This document shows, in pieces, positions 40,415 through 49,139 of a stretch of 64,000 bases of DNA. The stretch lies in contig NZ_CP108032.1 in the NCBI RefSeq assembly GCF_036169555.1, positions 6,696,001 through 6,760,000 on the forward strand. Direction: 5' to 3'. Origin of the DNA: Streptomyces sp. NBC_00306. GTDB lineage: Bacteria; Actinomycetota; Actinomycetes; Streptomycetales; Streptomycetaceae. The translations under genes and the position numbers were made by a program. Every line of letters begins with the position of its first letter. Within the stretch, counting starts at the first letter, position 1. The notes beneath the pieces are model-generated. The model made no database searches. It saw nothing but the letters and a program-made list of their open reading frames with translations, and was not told where the DNA came from.

Positions 40415-41419
40415 ATGCCACGTCCGTTCACGCTCTTCACCGGCCAGTGGGCCGATCTGCCCCTCGAGGAGGTGTGCCGGCTCGCCCGCGACTTCGGATA
40501 CGACGGGCTCGAACTGGCCTGCTGGGGCGACCACTTCGAGGTCGACAAGGCTCTCGCCGACCCGTCCTACCTGGACGGCCGGCATGCGCTGCTCGACAAG
40601 TACGGGCTGAAGTGCTGGGCGATCTCGAACCACCTCGTCGGCCAGGCCGTCTGCGACAACCCCATCGACGAGCGGCACCAGGGGATCCTGCCCGCACGTA
40701 TCTGGGGCGACGGTGAGCCCGAGGGTGTGCGCCGGCGGGCCGCCGAGGAGCTGAAGGACACCGCCCGGGCCGCCGCCGCGTTCGGCGTGCGGACGGTGGT
40801 CGGTTTCACCGGATCCTCGATCTGGCATCTGGTCGCGATGTTCCCGCCGGTGCCGGAGCGGATGATCGAGCGGGGCTACGAGGACTTCGCCGAGCGCTGG
40901 AACCCGATTCTCGACGTCTTCGACGCCGAGGGGGTGCGGTTCGCGCACGAGGTGCACCCGAGCGAGATCGCGTACGACTACTGGACCACCAAGCGGGCAC
41001 TGGAGGCCGTCGGCAACCGGCCCGCCTTCGGACTGAACTTCGACCCGAGCCACTTTGTCTGGCAGGACTTGGACCCGGTCGGCTTCCTGTACGACTTCCG
41101 GGACCGGATCTACCACGTCGACTGCAAGGAGGCGCGCAAGCGTCTCGACGGACGGAACGGACGCCTCGGCTCGCATCTGCCCTGGGGCGACCCGCGCCGT
41201 GGCTGGGACTTCGTCTCGGCCGGACATGGTGACGTCCCCTGGGAGGACGTGTTCCGGATGCTCCGCTCGATCGGCTACGACGGGCCGATCTCGGTGGAGT
41301 GGGAGGACGCCGGCATGGACCGGCTGGCGGGCGCTCCGGAAGCGCTTGCCGACCTCAAGCGGTTCGATTTCGATCCGCCCACCGCATCCTTCGACGCGGC
41401 CTTCGGAGGCGGCGACTAG
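40415..41419 (+). CDS. TIM-barrel sugar phosphate isomerase/epimerase-like protein
   Basis: A 334-residue AP_endonuc_2-type barrel. It starts FTLFTGQWADLPLEEVCRLA, with barrel strands GYDGLELACWGDHFEV, RFAHEVHPSEIAYDYW, GLNFDPSHFVWQ and IYHVDCKEARKRL. Metal ligands Glu, Asp/His and Glu are present (HEVHPSE, FDPSHF, SVEWEDAGMD). The family includes sugar isomerases, epimerases and 3-keto-glycoside lyases. As last gene of the importer operon it probably acts on the oxidised sugar made by the preceding dehydrogenase (inference). Confidence 0.9.
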   Translation: MPRPFTLFTGQWADLPLEEVCRLARDFGYDGLELACWGDHFEVDKALADPSYLDGRHALLDKYGLKCWAISNHLVGQAVCDNPIDERHQGILPARIWGDGEPEGVRRRAAEELKDTARAAAAFGVRTVVGFTGSSIWHLVAMFPPVPERMIERGYEDFAERWNPILDVFDAEGVRFAHEVHPSEIAYDYWTTKRALEAVGNRPAFGLNFDPSHFVWQDLDPVGFLYDFRDRIYHVDCKEARKRLDGRNGRLGSHLPWGDPRRGWDFVSAGHGDVPWEDVFRMLRSIGYDGPISVEWEDAGMDRLAGAPEALADLKRFDFDPPTASFDAAFGGGD

Positions 41420-41448
41420 CTCTCCGAGCAGTGTTCAGGCAGTTCAGC

Positions 41449-41474
41449 GCCCGGCGGCAGATCCGCCGCCGGGC
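41449..41474. terminator. Hairpin ending the importer operon
   Basis: Perfect 10-bp stem GCCCGGCGGC with complement and a 6-base loop, 29 bases past the isomerase stop. It separates the two sugar operons. Confidence 0.7.
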
Positions 41475-41516
41475 CTGTCCGGCCTGCCCGGGTTCGCCTT
41501 TGTCCTGCGGTAGGAA

Positions 41517-41550
41517 AAAGTTGAACTTCCCTTCTGCACAAGGGCTTTCC
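41517..41550 (+). promoter_or_regulatory. Shared sugar-operon motif, copy upstream of the GSDH/Ebo operon
   Basis: AAAGTTGAAC, 6 bases, TCTGCACAAG, GGCTTTCC. It has the same layout as 33867-33900 in front of the ROK gene and the same distance to a CTAC element (41568). It lies about 155 bases before the GTG start of the multidomain protein. This predicts that the ROK protein controls the whole 12-kb operon. Confidence 0.6.
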
Positions 41551-41704
41551 GTCCAGGACGAACCCGACTACCGTCCCATGAGGTGTACAGGACATAGGTG
41601 GTCCCCGGCGTGACGGCGCACTCCGGTTCCACGATCAGCCCGCCCGGCGGTTGAGGGCAGAACACCGCCCCGCCCGTTCGACCGGCCCATCCCGGAGGAC
41701 ATTC

Positions 41705-44700
41705 GTGCACAGGAAAAGGCCCAGAGCAAGAAAATCGCTCGCACTCCTCACCGGCAGCCTCCTCGCCGCAACCTCGCTTCTCTTCACCGCACCCCAGATC
41801 GCGGCCGCCGCCGATCCCGAGCCGGCGCCGGCCGCCGAGGAGTTCCAGCAGGTCACTCTCGCCAAGGGGGGCGAGGAGACCGGCGAACCCATGTCGCTGG
41901 CCGTGCTGCCCGACCGCAGCGTGCTGCACACGTCCCGCAACGGCGAGCTGCGGATGACCGACAGCGCCGGCAACACCCGCGTGGTCGGCACCATCCCGGT
42001 CTACTCGCACGACGAAGAGGGTCTCCAAGGCATCGGCCTGGACCCGAAGTTCAGTGAGAACCGCTTCATCTACCTCTATTACGCACCCCCGATGGACACC
42101 CCCGCGGGCGACGCCCCCAATGAGGGCACCCCCGCCGACTTCGCCAAGTTCGACGGCGTCAACCGGCTCTCCCGCTTCGTCCTCAAGGCCGACGGCACCC
42201 TCGACAACGCCAGCGAGAAGAAGATCCTCGACGTTCCGGCGACGCGCGGCATCTGCTGCCACGTCGGCGGCGACATCGACTTCGACGCGCAGGGCAACCT
42301 CTATCTGTCGACCGGCGACGACTCCAACCCCTTCGCGTCCGACGGATACACCCCCATCGACGACCGCCCCGGCCGCAACCCCGCGTACGACGCCCGCCGG
42401 ACCTCGGGCAACACCAATGACCTGCGCGGCAAGATCCTGCGCATCAAGGTGAACGACGACGCGACCTACTCGGTCCCCGAGGGCAACCTCTTCACGCCCG
42501 GGACCGACAAGACCCGGCCCGAGATCTACGCGATGGGCTTCCGCAACCCCTTCCGCTTCAGCGTCGACAAGAAGACGGGCATCGTCTACGTCGGCGACTA
42601 CGGGCCCGACGCGGGCGCGGCCGACCCCAAGCGCGGTCCGGCCGGACAGGTGGAGTTCGCCCGGGTGACCAAGCCCGGCAACTACGGCTGGCCGTTCTGC
42701 ACCGGCAACAACGACGCCTATGTCGACTACGACTTCGCGACCAAGGAGTCCGGCGCGGCCTTCGACTGCGCGGCACCCAAGAACGAGTCGCCGCACAACA
42801 CCGGCCTGGTCGACCTGCCGCCCGCGCAGGCAGCCTGGATCCCCTACGACGGCGGATCGGTGCCCGAGTTCGGCAGTGGCTCCGAGTCCCCGATGGGCGG
42901 ACCCGTCTACCGGTACGACGCCGCGTCCGACTCCCCGGTGAAGTTCCCGGAGGCCTACGACGGCGACTTCTTCGCCGGTGAGTTCGGCCGCCGCTGGATC
43001 AAGCGGATCGAGCAGGGCGAGGACGGCGCGGTCCAGTCCATCAACGCCGTGCCGTGGACCGGTACGCAGATCATGGACATGGCCTTCGGTCCGGACGGCG
43101 CGCTGTACGTGCTGGACTACGGAACCGCCTGGTTCGGTGGTGACGAGAACTCCGGCCTCTACCGGATCGAGAACGCCACCGGCGGACGCTCACCCGTCGC
43201 CGAGGCCTCGGCCAGTAAGACCTCCGGCAAGGCGCCCCTGAAGGTCGCCTTCTCCTCGGCCGGCACCACCGACGGTGACGGCGATGCCCTCACCTACGCC
43301 TGGGACTTCGGCGACGGCGGCACGTCCACCGACGCCAACCCCAGCCACACGTACAAGAAGAACGGCACCTACACCGCGACCGTCACAGCCAAGGACTCGA
43401 CCGGCCGCACCGGCTCCGCCAGCGTGCACATCGTCGTCGGCAACACCGCACCGAAGGTGACACTCGAACTGCCCGCCGAGGGAACCCTGTTCAGCTTCGG
43501 CGACGAGATCCCCTTCAAGGTCACGGTCACCGATCCCGAAGACGGTGCCATCGACTGCGCCAAGGTCAAGGTGACGTACATCCTCGGCCATGACAGCCAC
43601 GGGCACCCCGTGACCTCGGCCAACGGCTGCACCGGCACCATCAAGACCTCCTCCGACGGCGGACACGACCCCAACGCCAACATCTTCGGAGTCTTCGACG
43701 CCGAGTACACCGACGGCGGAGGCGGCGGTCAGGCCGCGCTCACCTCGCACGACCAGGCGCAGCTCCAGCCGCGCCACCGGCAGGCCGAGCACTTCACCGG
43801 CTCCTCCGGCATCAAGGTCTACGACAAGGCGAGCGCCAACGGCGGCAAGACCGTCGGTGACATCGACAACGACGACTGGATCTCCTTCAAGCCGTACAAC
43901 CTGACCGGCTCCACCAAGCTCACCGCCCGGATCTCCTCCGGCGGGGCCGGCGGCTTCCTCGAGGTGCGCACCGGTTCGGCGAAGGGCCCGATCCTCGGCT
44001 CCGCGCCCGTGCCGGTCACCGGAAGCTGGGACACCTTCCAGGACATCGACGTGCCCCTGCGGGCCGTGCCCAAGAAGACCACCGAACTCTTCCTGGTCTT
44101 CAAGGGCGGCGCCGGAGCGCTCTACGACGTCGACGACTTCGAGCTCTCCAACAGCGCACCCGACCGGACCGCCAAGCGCGTCCTCGTCTTCTCCAAGACC
44201 GCCGGCTTCCGTCACGACTCCATCGCCACCGGAGTCGCGGCCCTGAAGGAACTCGGCAAGTCCAGCAACATCACGGTCGACGCGACGGAGGAGGCCGGGC
44301 AGTTCACCACCAGCAACCTCGCCCGCTACGACGCCGTCGCGTTCCTCTCCACCACCGGTGACGTCCTGAACGCCGACCAGCAGAAGGCGTTCGAGAACTA
44401 CGTCGCCACCGGCGGCGGGTACATGGGCATCCACGCGGCCGCCGACACCGAGTACGACTGGAAGTTCTACGGCGGGCTCGTCGGCGCCTACTTCGCCTCG
44501 CATCCGCAGATCCAGCCCGCGACCGTGCGGGTCGAGGACCACACCCACCCCTCGACCGCGCACCTCGACGAGGCCTGGGAGCGCACGGACGAGTGGTACA
44601 ACTACCGCACCAACCCGCGTGACCAGGCCCGGGTGCTGGCGACCCTGGACGAGACCACCTACCAGGGCGGCACGATGAAGGGCGACCACCCGATCGCCTG

Positions 44701-45394
44701 GTGCCAGACCTACGAGGGCGGCCGTTCCTTCTACACCGGCGGCGGCCACACCAAGGAGTCGTACGCCGAGCCGGCCTTCAAGCAGCACCTGCTGGGCGGC
44801 CTGCGCTACGCCTCCGGCCAGGTCAAGGCCGACTGCAAGCCCCAGACCGGCTACCGCTCCATCTTCAACGGCAAGACGCTGGAGGGCTGGAAGCAGGCCG
44901 GGCCCGGCAAGTTCAACGTCGTCGACGGCGAGATGCGCACCGAGGGCGGCATGGGCATGGCCTGGTACCAGGCCAAGGAGCTGAAGTCGTACTCCCTCAA
45001 GCTCGACTGGAAGCTCGACGGCGACGACAACTCCGGTGTCTTCGTGGGCTTCCCGGCCTCCGACGACCCCTGGTCGGCCGTGAACAACGGCTACGAGGTG
45101 CAGATCGACGCCACCGACGCCGCCGACCGCACCACGGGCGCGGTCTACGGCTTCAAGTCGGCGGACATCAAGGCCCGCGACCGCGTCCTGCGGCCGCCGG
45201 GACAGTGGAACAGCTACGAGATCAAGGTCCAGGGTGAACGTCTCCAGGTCTTCCTGAACGGCGTGAAGATCAACGACTACACCAACACGGACCCGGCCCG
45301 CAGTCTGAAGGACGGCTACATCGGTCTCCAGAACCACGGAGCCGGCGACCAGGCGTCCTTCCGCAACATCCAACTCAGGGAGCTGCCCTCCTAG
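41705..45394 (+). CDS. Large secreted GSDH-PKD-CBM6-ThuA-DUF1080 protein
   Basis: A 1229-residue exported protein. Signal peptide about 1-35 (SLALLTGSLLAATSLLF). Glucose/sorbosone dehydrogenase beta-propeller about 45-490, with the propeller His region GICCHVGGDIDFD near residue 184. PKD domain about 495-580 (YAWDFGDGGTSTDANPSHTY). CBM6-like sandwich about 690-817. ThuA domain about 823-1037 (RVLVFSKTAGFRHDSI, GGGYMGIHAAADTEYDW). DUF1080 (3-keto-disaccharide hydrolase) about 1048-1229 (SIFNGKTLEGWKQ, NGYEVQIDATDA). It probably oxidises and cleaves an external glycoside. The GSDH family often uses PQQ. GTG at 41705 has GGAGGAC upstream. Confidence 0.92.
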   Translation: MHRKRPRARKSLALLTGSLLAATSLLFTAPQIAAAADPEPAPAAEEFQQVTLAKGGEETGEPMSLAVLPDRSVLHTSRNGELRMTDSAGNTRVVGTIPVYSHDEEGLQGIGLDPKFSENRFIYLYYAPPMDTPAGDAPNEGTPADFAKFDGVNRLSRFVLKADGTLDNASEKKILDVPATRGICCHVGGDIDFDAQGNLYLSTGDDSNPFASDGYTPIDDRPGRNPAYDARRTSGNTNDLRGKILRIKVNDDATYSVPEGNLFTPGTDKTRPEIYAMGFRNPFRFSVDKKTGIVYVGDYGPDAGAADPKRGPAGQVEFARVTKPGNYGWPFCTGNNDAYVDYDFATKESGAAFDCAAPKNESPHNTGLVDLPPAQAAWIPYDGGSVPEFGSGSESPMGGPVYRYDAASDSPVKFPEAYDGDFFAGEFGRRWIKRIEQGEDGAVQSINAVPWTGTQIMDMAFGPDGALYVLDYGTAWFGGDENSGLYRIENATGGRSPVAEASASKTSGKAPLKVAFSSAGTTDGDGDALTYAWDFGDGGTSTDANPSHTYKKNGTYTATVTAKDSTGRTGSASVHIVVGNTAPKVTLELPAEGTLFSFGDEIPFKVTVTDPEDGAIDCAKVKVTYILGHDSHGHPVTSANGCTGTIKTSSDGGHDPNANIFGVFDAEYTDGGGGGQAALTSHDQAQLQPRHRQAEHFTGSSGIKVYDKASANGGKTVGDIDNDDWISFKPYNLTGSTKLTARISSGGAGGFLEVRTGSAKGPILGSAPVPVTGSWDTFQDIDVPLRAVPKKTTELFLVFKGGAGALYDVDDFELSNSAPDRTAKRVLVFSKTAGFRHDSIATGVAALKELGKSSNITVDATEEAGQFTTSNLARYDAVAFLSTTGDVLNADQQKAFENYVATGGGYMGIHAAADTEYDWKFYGGLVGAYFASHPQIQPATVRVEDHTHPSTAHLDEAWERTDEWYNYRTNPRDQARVLATLDETTYQGGTMKGDHPIAWCQTYEGGRSFYTGGGHTKESYAEPAFKQHLLGGLRYASGQVKADCKPQTGYRSIFNGKTLEGWKQAGPGKFNVVDGEMRTEGGMGMAWYQAKELKSYSLKLDWKLDGDDNSGVFVGFPASDDPWSAVNNGYEVQIDATDAADRTTGAVYGFKSADIKARDRVLRPPGQWNSYEIKVQGERLQVFLNGVKINDYTNTDPARSLKDGYIGLQNHGAGDQASFRNIQLRELPS

Positions 45395-45479
45395 GCGCCC
45401 CCCAGACGGCGGCGGGCGGGGAGGCGCCGTACCCCCCGCCCGCCGTCCTCCACCCCATCGCAAGGCAGGGAGGCAGTCC

Positions 45480-46598
45480 GTGACGAACGAGAATGTAAGC
45501 ACCGGAGTCTGGTTCGTCGGAGCCCGCGGCTCCGTCGCCACCACGGCCGTCGCCGGATGCGCCGCGGTCAGCGCGGGCCTGCATCCGCCGACGGGCATGG
45601 TCACCGAGACACCGCCCTTCGCGGCATCGCGGCTGCCCGCCCTGCCGTCGCTGGTCTTCGGCGGCCACGACACCGCACACTGCCCGCTGCCCAAGCGGGC
45701 CGAGGAACTCACCGCGGCCGGCGTGCTCCCGCACGGACTCGCGGCCGCCGTACGCGGTGAACTCACCGCCGCCGACGCCGAGATACGTCCCGGCGGCCCG
45801 CAGTCCGGCGACACCCGCAGCGACGAGGAACTCATCGCCGCCTTCGCCGCCGACATACGCGACTTCCGGGAGCGGCACGCACTCGCCCGGGTCGTCGTCA
45901 TCAACGTCTCCTCCACCGAACCCCTGCCGGAACCGGGTGCGGTGCGGCTGCCGCCCAGCTCCCTCTACGCGGCCGCGGCCGTCCGCGCCGACTGCCCCTT
46001 CGTGAACTTCACCCCCTCCACCGGGCTGCGCACCGAGGCCCTCATGGACGCCGCCGCCGCCGGTGGACTTCCCCACGCCGGCCGTGACGGCAAGACAGGC
46101 CAGACGCTGCTCCGTTCCGTGCTCGCCCCGATGTTCGTGCAACGCGCCCTGTCCGTACGGGCCTGGTCGGGCACCAACCTGCTGGGCGGCGGGGACGGAG
46201 CGGCGCTGGCCGATCCGGCAGCCGCGGCGGCGAAGAACGCCGGCAAGGAACGCGTCCTCGCCGACGCCCTCGGCCACACCCCGCAGGGCGAGGTGCACAT
46301 CGACGACGTGCCCGCGCTCGGCGACTGGAAGACCGCCTGGGACCACATCGCCTTCGACGGCTTCCTCGGTTCGCGGATGATCCTCCAGACGATCTGGCAG
46401 GGCTGCGACTCGGCACTCGCCGCGCCGCTCGTGCTCGACCTGGCGCGGCTCGTCGCCCGGGCCCACGAAGTGGGCATCGAGGGACCGCTGCCGGAGCTGG
46501 GCTTCTACTTCAAGGACCCCGACGGAGGCCCCGCCGGACTGTCCGAGCAGTTCGAGGCGCTCCTGACGTTCGCCGAGCGGCTGCGGGAGGCGGCGTGA
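45480..46598 (+). CDS. Myo-inositol-1-phosphate synthase-like protein of the Ebo operon
   Basis: A 372-residue inositol-3-phosphate synthase-family protein. The NAD-binding start VWFVGARGSVATTAVAGCAA, the Asn/Ser block VVVINVSSTEP, and the catalytic-domain stretches NFTPSTGLRTEAL, GKTGQTLLRSVLAPMF, RAWSGTNLLGGGDGAAL and WDHIAFDGFLGSRMILQTIW are all present. It should cyclise glucose-6-phosphate or a relative to an inositol phosphate. It stands where other Ebo clusters have the dehydroquinate synthase-like EboD, another sugar-phosphate cyclase. Start GTG at 45480; the next gene overlaps by 4 bases. Confidence 0.88.
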   Translation: MTNENVSTGVWFVGARGSVATTAVAGCAAVSAGLHPPTGMVTETPPFAASRLPALPSLVFGGHDTAHCPLPKRAEELTAAGVLPHGLAAAVRGELTAADAEIRPGGPQSGDTRSDEELIAAFAADIRDFRERHALARVVVINVSSTEPLPEPGAVRLPPSSLYAAAAVRADCPFVNFTPSTGLRTEALMDAAAAGGLPHAGRDGKTGQTLLRSVLAPMFVQRALSVRAWSGTNLLGGGDGAALADPAAAAAKNAGKERVLADALGHTPQGEVHIDDVPALGDWKTAWDHIAFDGFLGSRMILQTIWQGCDSALAAPLVLDLARLVARAHEVGIEGPLPELGFYFKDPDGGPAGLSEQFEALLTFAERLREAA

Positions 46599-47659
46599 GG
46601 AAGCGGGACCTGGGAGCCTGGGCCGAACTGCTCCGTGTCTCGGCCCTGTTCACCGTCCCCGGAGACGCACTCGCCGGTGCGGCGGCCCTCGGTGTGGCCC
46701 CCAACCGCGGCACGGCCCTCGCCCTCGGGTCCTCGCTCTGCCTGTACGAGGCGGGTATGGCCCTCAACGACTGGGCGGACCGCGACGAGGACGCGATCGA
46801 CCGCCCGCACCGGCCCATTCCCTCGGGCCGTATCGCCCCGCGGTCCGCACTGGCGGCGGCAGCGGTCCTGACGGGAGCGGGCCTCGCCCTGTCCGCGGCC
46901 GCCGGCCGTCGGCCACTCGCCCTGGCCACCGCGCTCGCGGCAACGGTCTGGTCGTACGACCTGCACGTCAAGCACACCCGCGGAGGCCCGGCGGCGATGG
47001 CGGCGGCACGGAGCCTGGACGTACTGCTGGGAGCGGCGGCGACAGGAACGGCGGCGACAGGAACGGCGGCGACAGGAACGGCGGCGACATCCGGTACGGC
47101 TGCGCGCGCCGCGTCGGGCCTGGGTACGGCGGCCACCGGCATGGCGCGTGCCAGGTCGGTCGTCGGTGCGCCGGCCCGCGGCAGTTCCGTGATCGGCACG
47201 GCGGTACGCGGCGCAGGCGCCACCACCGTCCCGACGACCCGTGCCGCACTGCCCGGTGCCCTGGTGATGGGCGCGCACACCTACGCCGTCACCTCCGTGT
47301 CACGGCACGAGGCCCACGGCGGATCGACGCTCGTACCCCTCACCGCGCTCGCCGCCACCCTGGGGCTCGGGGCGCTCGGCATCCGCGAACAGCGCACCTC
47401 CCCGGGCACACCTGCGGCACGGCTGCTGGTCACCGCACTCGCGGGCGCGTACGTCCGCACCGCCGCGAAGCCCTTCCTGCACGCCGCCCTCAACCCGTCC
47501 CCGCCGCTCACCCAGCGCGCGGTGGGCGGTGGCATCCGGGCGATGATCCCGCTCCAGGCAGCGCTCGCCGCACGCGCCGGCGGCGGCGCGTCGGCGCTGG
47601 CCCTGATGGGACTCGTCCCGCTCGCCCGCAAGCTCGCACGGAAGGTGAGCCCCACATGA
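46595..47659 (+). CDS. eboC: EboC, UbiA-like membrane prenyltransferase
   Basis: A 354-residue UbiA-superfamily membrane protein. The first Asp-rich motif is intact (ALNDWADRDEDAIDRPHRPI with NDxxDxxxD), and the second region is short (VWSYDLHVKHT). The prenyl or other acceptor is unknown; in Ebo clusters EboC acts with the other Ebo proteins in moving a metabolite across the inner membrane. A low-complexity insert of about 70 residues (three AATGT repeats, then Gly/Ala-rich sequence) sits between SLDVLLGAA and ALPGALVMGAHTYAV. Start GTG overlaps the synthase stop; the end overlaps the next gene by 4 bases. Confidence 0.85.
   Translation: MRKRDLGAWAELLRVSALFTVPGDALAGAAALGVAPNRGTALALGSSLCLYEAGMALNDWADRDEDAIDRPHRPIPSGRIAPRSALAAAAVLTGAGLALSAAAGRRPLALATALAATVWSYDLHVKHTRGGPAAMAAARSLDVLLGAAATGTAATGTAATGTAATSGTAARAASGLGTAATGMARARSVVGAPARGSSVIGTAVRGAGATTVPTTRAALPGALVMGAHTYAVTSVSRHEAHGGSTLVPLTALAATLGLGALGIREQRTSPGTPAARLLVTALAGAYVRTAAKPFLHAALNPSPPLTQRAVGGGIRAMIPLQAALAARAGGGASALALMGLVPLARKLARKVSPT
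47036..47080. repeat. Three 15-bp tandem repeats inside eboC
   Basis: Three exact copies of gcggcgacaggaacg (47036-47050, 47051-47065, 47066-47080), with a partial fourth. Being a multiple of three they add the pentapeptide AATGT and keep the frame. Confidence 0.9.
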
Positions 47660-48522
47660 GCCGAAGCCCCGCTCCCTCCATCCGTCTCGGCTACGGCACG
47701 AACGGGCTGACGGACCTGCGTCTGTCCGACGCGCTCGCCCTGCTGGCCGACCTCGGCTACGACGGCGTCGGTCTCACCCTCGACCACATGCACCTGGACC
47801 CGCTGGCCTCCGATCTCGCCGCCCGCACCCGTCAGGTGTCCGCCCGGCTGGGGGAGCTGGGCCTGGAGGTCACGGTCGAGACGGGCGCCCGGTATGTGCT
47901 CGACCCGCGGCGCAAGCACGGGCCGTCACTGCTCGACGCCGATCCGGACCAGCGGGCCGCCCGGACCGCCCTGCTCATCACCGCGGTGCAGGTCGCCGCC
48001 GACCTGGGCGCTCACGCCGTCCACTGCTTCAGCGGCATCACCCCGGCCGGAACCGACGACGACACGGCGTGGAAACGCCTCACCGAGGCCCTCACCCCCG
48101 TGCTGGACGCCGCGGAACGCGCCGGAGTGCCCCTCGCCATCGAACCGGAACCGGGGCATCTGCTCGCCACCCTCGCCGACTTCCACCACCTCCGAGGTCT
48201 TCTCGACAGCCCCGCCCCGCTCGGCCTCACGCTCGACATCGGCCACTGCCAGTGCCTGGAGGCGGCGCCGCCCGCGGACTGCATCCGCGACGCGGCTCCC
48301 TGGCTGCGGCACGTCCAGATCGAGGACATGCGCCGGGGCGTCCACGAGCACCTCCCGTTCGGCGACGGCGAGATCGACTTCCCGCCCGTACTCGCGGCCC
48401 TCGCGGCCACCGGCTACCAGGGCCTGACGGTCGTCGAACTGCCCCGCCACTCCCACGCGGGCCCCGAACTCGCCCGCACCTCCATCGAGTTCCTGCGCAC
48501 CAAGGGGGCGGCTGCATGCTGA
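47656..48522 (+). CDS. TIM-barrel (xylose isomerase-like) Ebo-operon protein
   Basis: A 288-residue AP_endonuc_2-type barrel. It starts IRLGYGTNGLTDLRLSDALA, with LGYDGVGLTLDHMHLDPLA, VTVETGARYVLDPRRKHGPS, LAIEPEPGHLLATLADFHHL and LGLTLDIGHCQCLEAAPP. Metal-binding Glu and His positions are present (AIEPEPGH; TLDIGHCQ; VQIEDMRRGVHEHLPFGDGE). Fits the sugar isomerase-like members of actinobacterial Ebo clusters; it may act on the inositol-type product. It overlaps both eboC (4 bases) and eboA. Confidence 0.85.
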   Translation: MSRSPAPSIRLGYGTNGLTDLRLSDALALLADLGYDGVGLTLDHMHLDPLASDLAARTRQVSARLGELGLEVTVETGARYVLDPRRKHGPSLLDADPDQRAARTALLITAVQVAADLGAHAVHCFSGITPAGTDDDTAWKRLTEALTPVLDAAERAGVPLAIEPEPGHLLATLADFHHLRGLLDSPAPLGLTLDIGHCQCLEAAPPADCIRDAAPWLRHVQIEDMRRGVHEHLPFGDGEIDFPPVLAALAATGYQGLTVVELPRHSHAGPELARTSIEFLRTKGAAAC

Positions 48523-49139
48523 TGACCCGCAAGGACCTGGACAGCCGGCTCGGCGGAGCCGCCCGCGCCTGGCTCGACGAGTCGCTCGCCGAGGCCGCGC
48601 ACGCCGCCGACGCCGGTGAGGACGCCACCACCGTGTACGCGTCACGCTCATGGGAGATGCGCTTCGCCGCCGCGGGCCGTCAATGCGGCCAGGACAACGC
48701 CGACACCGTCCGCGCCCTGCTGCTCGTCGAGGCACGCGCCGACGCCGCCACCCTGACCCGCCTCTACCAACAGGGCAGCGCCGCCGAACGCCGAGCCGTC
48801 CTCCTGGCGCTGCCCCGGCTCGCCCCACCGCCCTCCGCCGGCCTCCCGCTGGTGGAGGACGCGCTGCGAACCAACGACACCCGGCTGGTCGCCGCCGCCG
48901 TCGGCCCCTACGCCTGCGAGCACCTCGACCCCCACGCCTGGCGCCACGCCCTGCTGAAGTGCCTGTTCACCGGTGTGCCCGTGGAAAGCGCCCACGGACT
49001 CGAACGGCGCGTCCGCGGCGATGCGGAACTCGCCAGGATGCTCGGCGACTACGCCGCCGAGCGCACCGCGGCCGGCCGTCCCGTCCCCGCCGACCTCCAC
49101 CGCGTCCTCGCCCTGACGTCCCCCACGGAGGAGATCTGA
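48516..49139 (+). CDS. eboA: EboA-domain protein
   Basis: A 207-residue all-helical soluble protein of the EboA family: MLMTRKDLDSRLGGAARAWL, WEMRFAAAGRQCGQDNADTV, YQQGSAAERRAVLLALPRLA, EDALRTNDTRLVAAAVGPY, NAYACE-like LDPHAWRHALLKCLFTGVPV. No catalytic motif; the role in the cluster is unknown, but deletion of ebo genes in cyanobacteria impairs export of a scytonemin precursor. Start ATG at 48516 (or 48522) overlaps the preceding stop; its own stop overlaps the next start (TGATG). Confidence 0.85.
   Translation: MLMTRKDLDSRLGGAARAWLDESLAEAAHAADAGEDATTVYASRSWEMRFAAAGRQCGQDNADTVRALLLVEARADAATLTRLYQQGSAAERRAVLLALPRLAPPPSAGLPLVEDALRTNDTRLVAAAVGPYACEHLDPHAWRHALLKCLFTGVPVESAHGLERRVRGDAELARMLGDYAAERTAAGRPVPADLHRVLALTSPTEEI

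Noticed and set aside
43190..45916. Very long open frame on the minus strand opposite the GSDH-DUF1080 gene
   Set aside because: It is a GC-rich antisense shadow. The plus strand has clear domains, signal peptide and ribosome site; the minus product is Val/Gly/Leu-rich with no recognisable domain.
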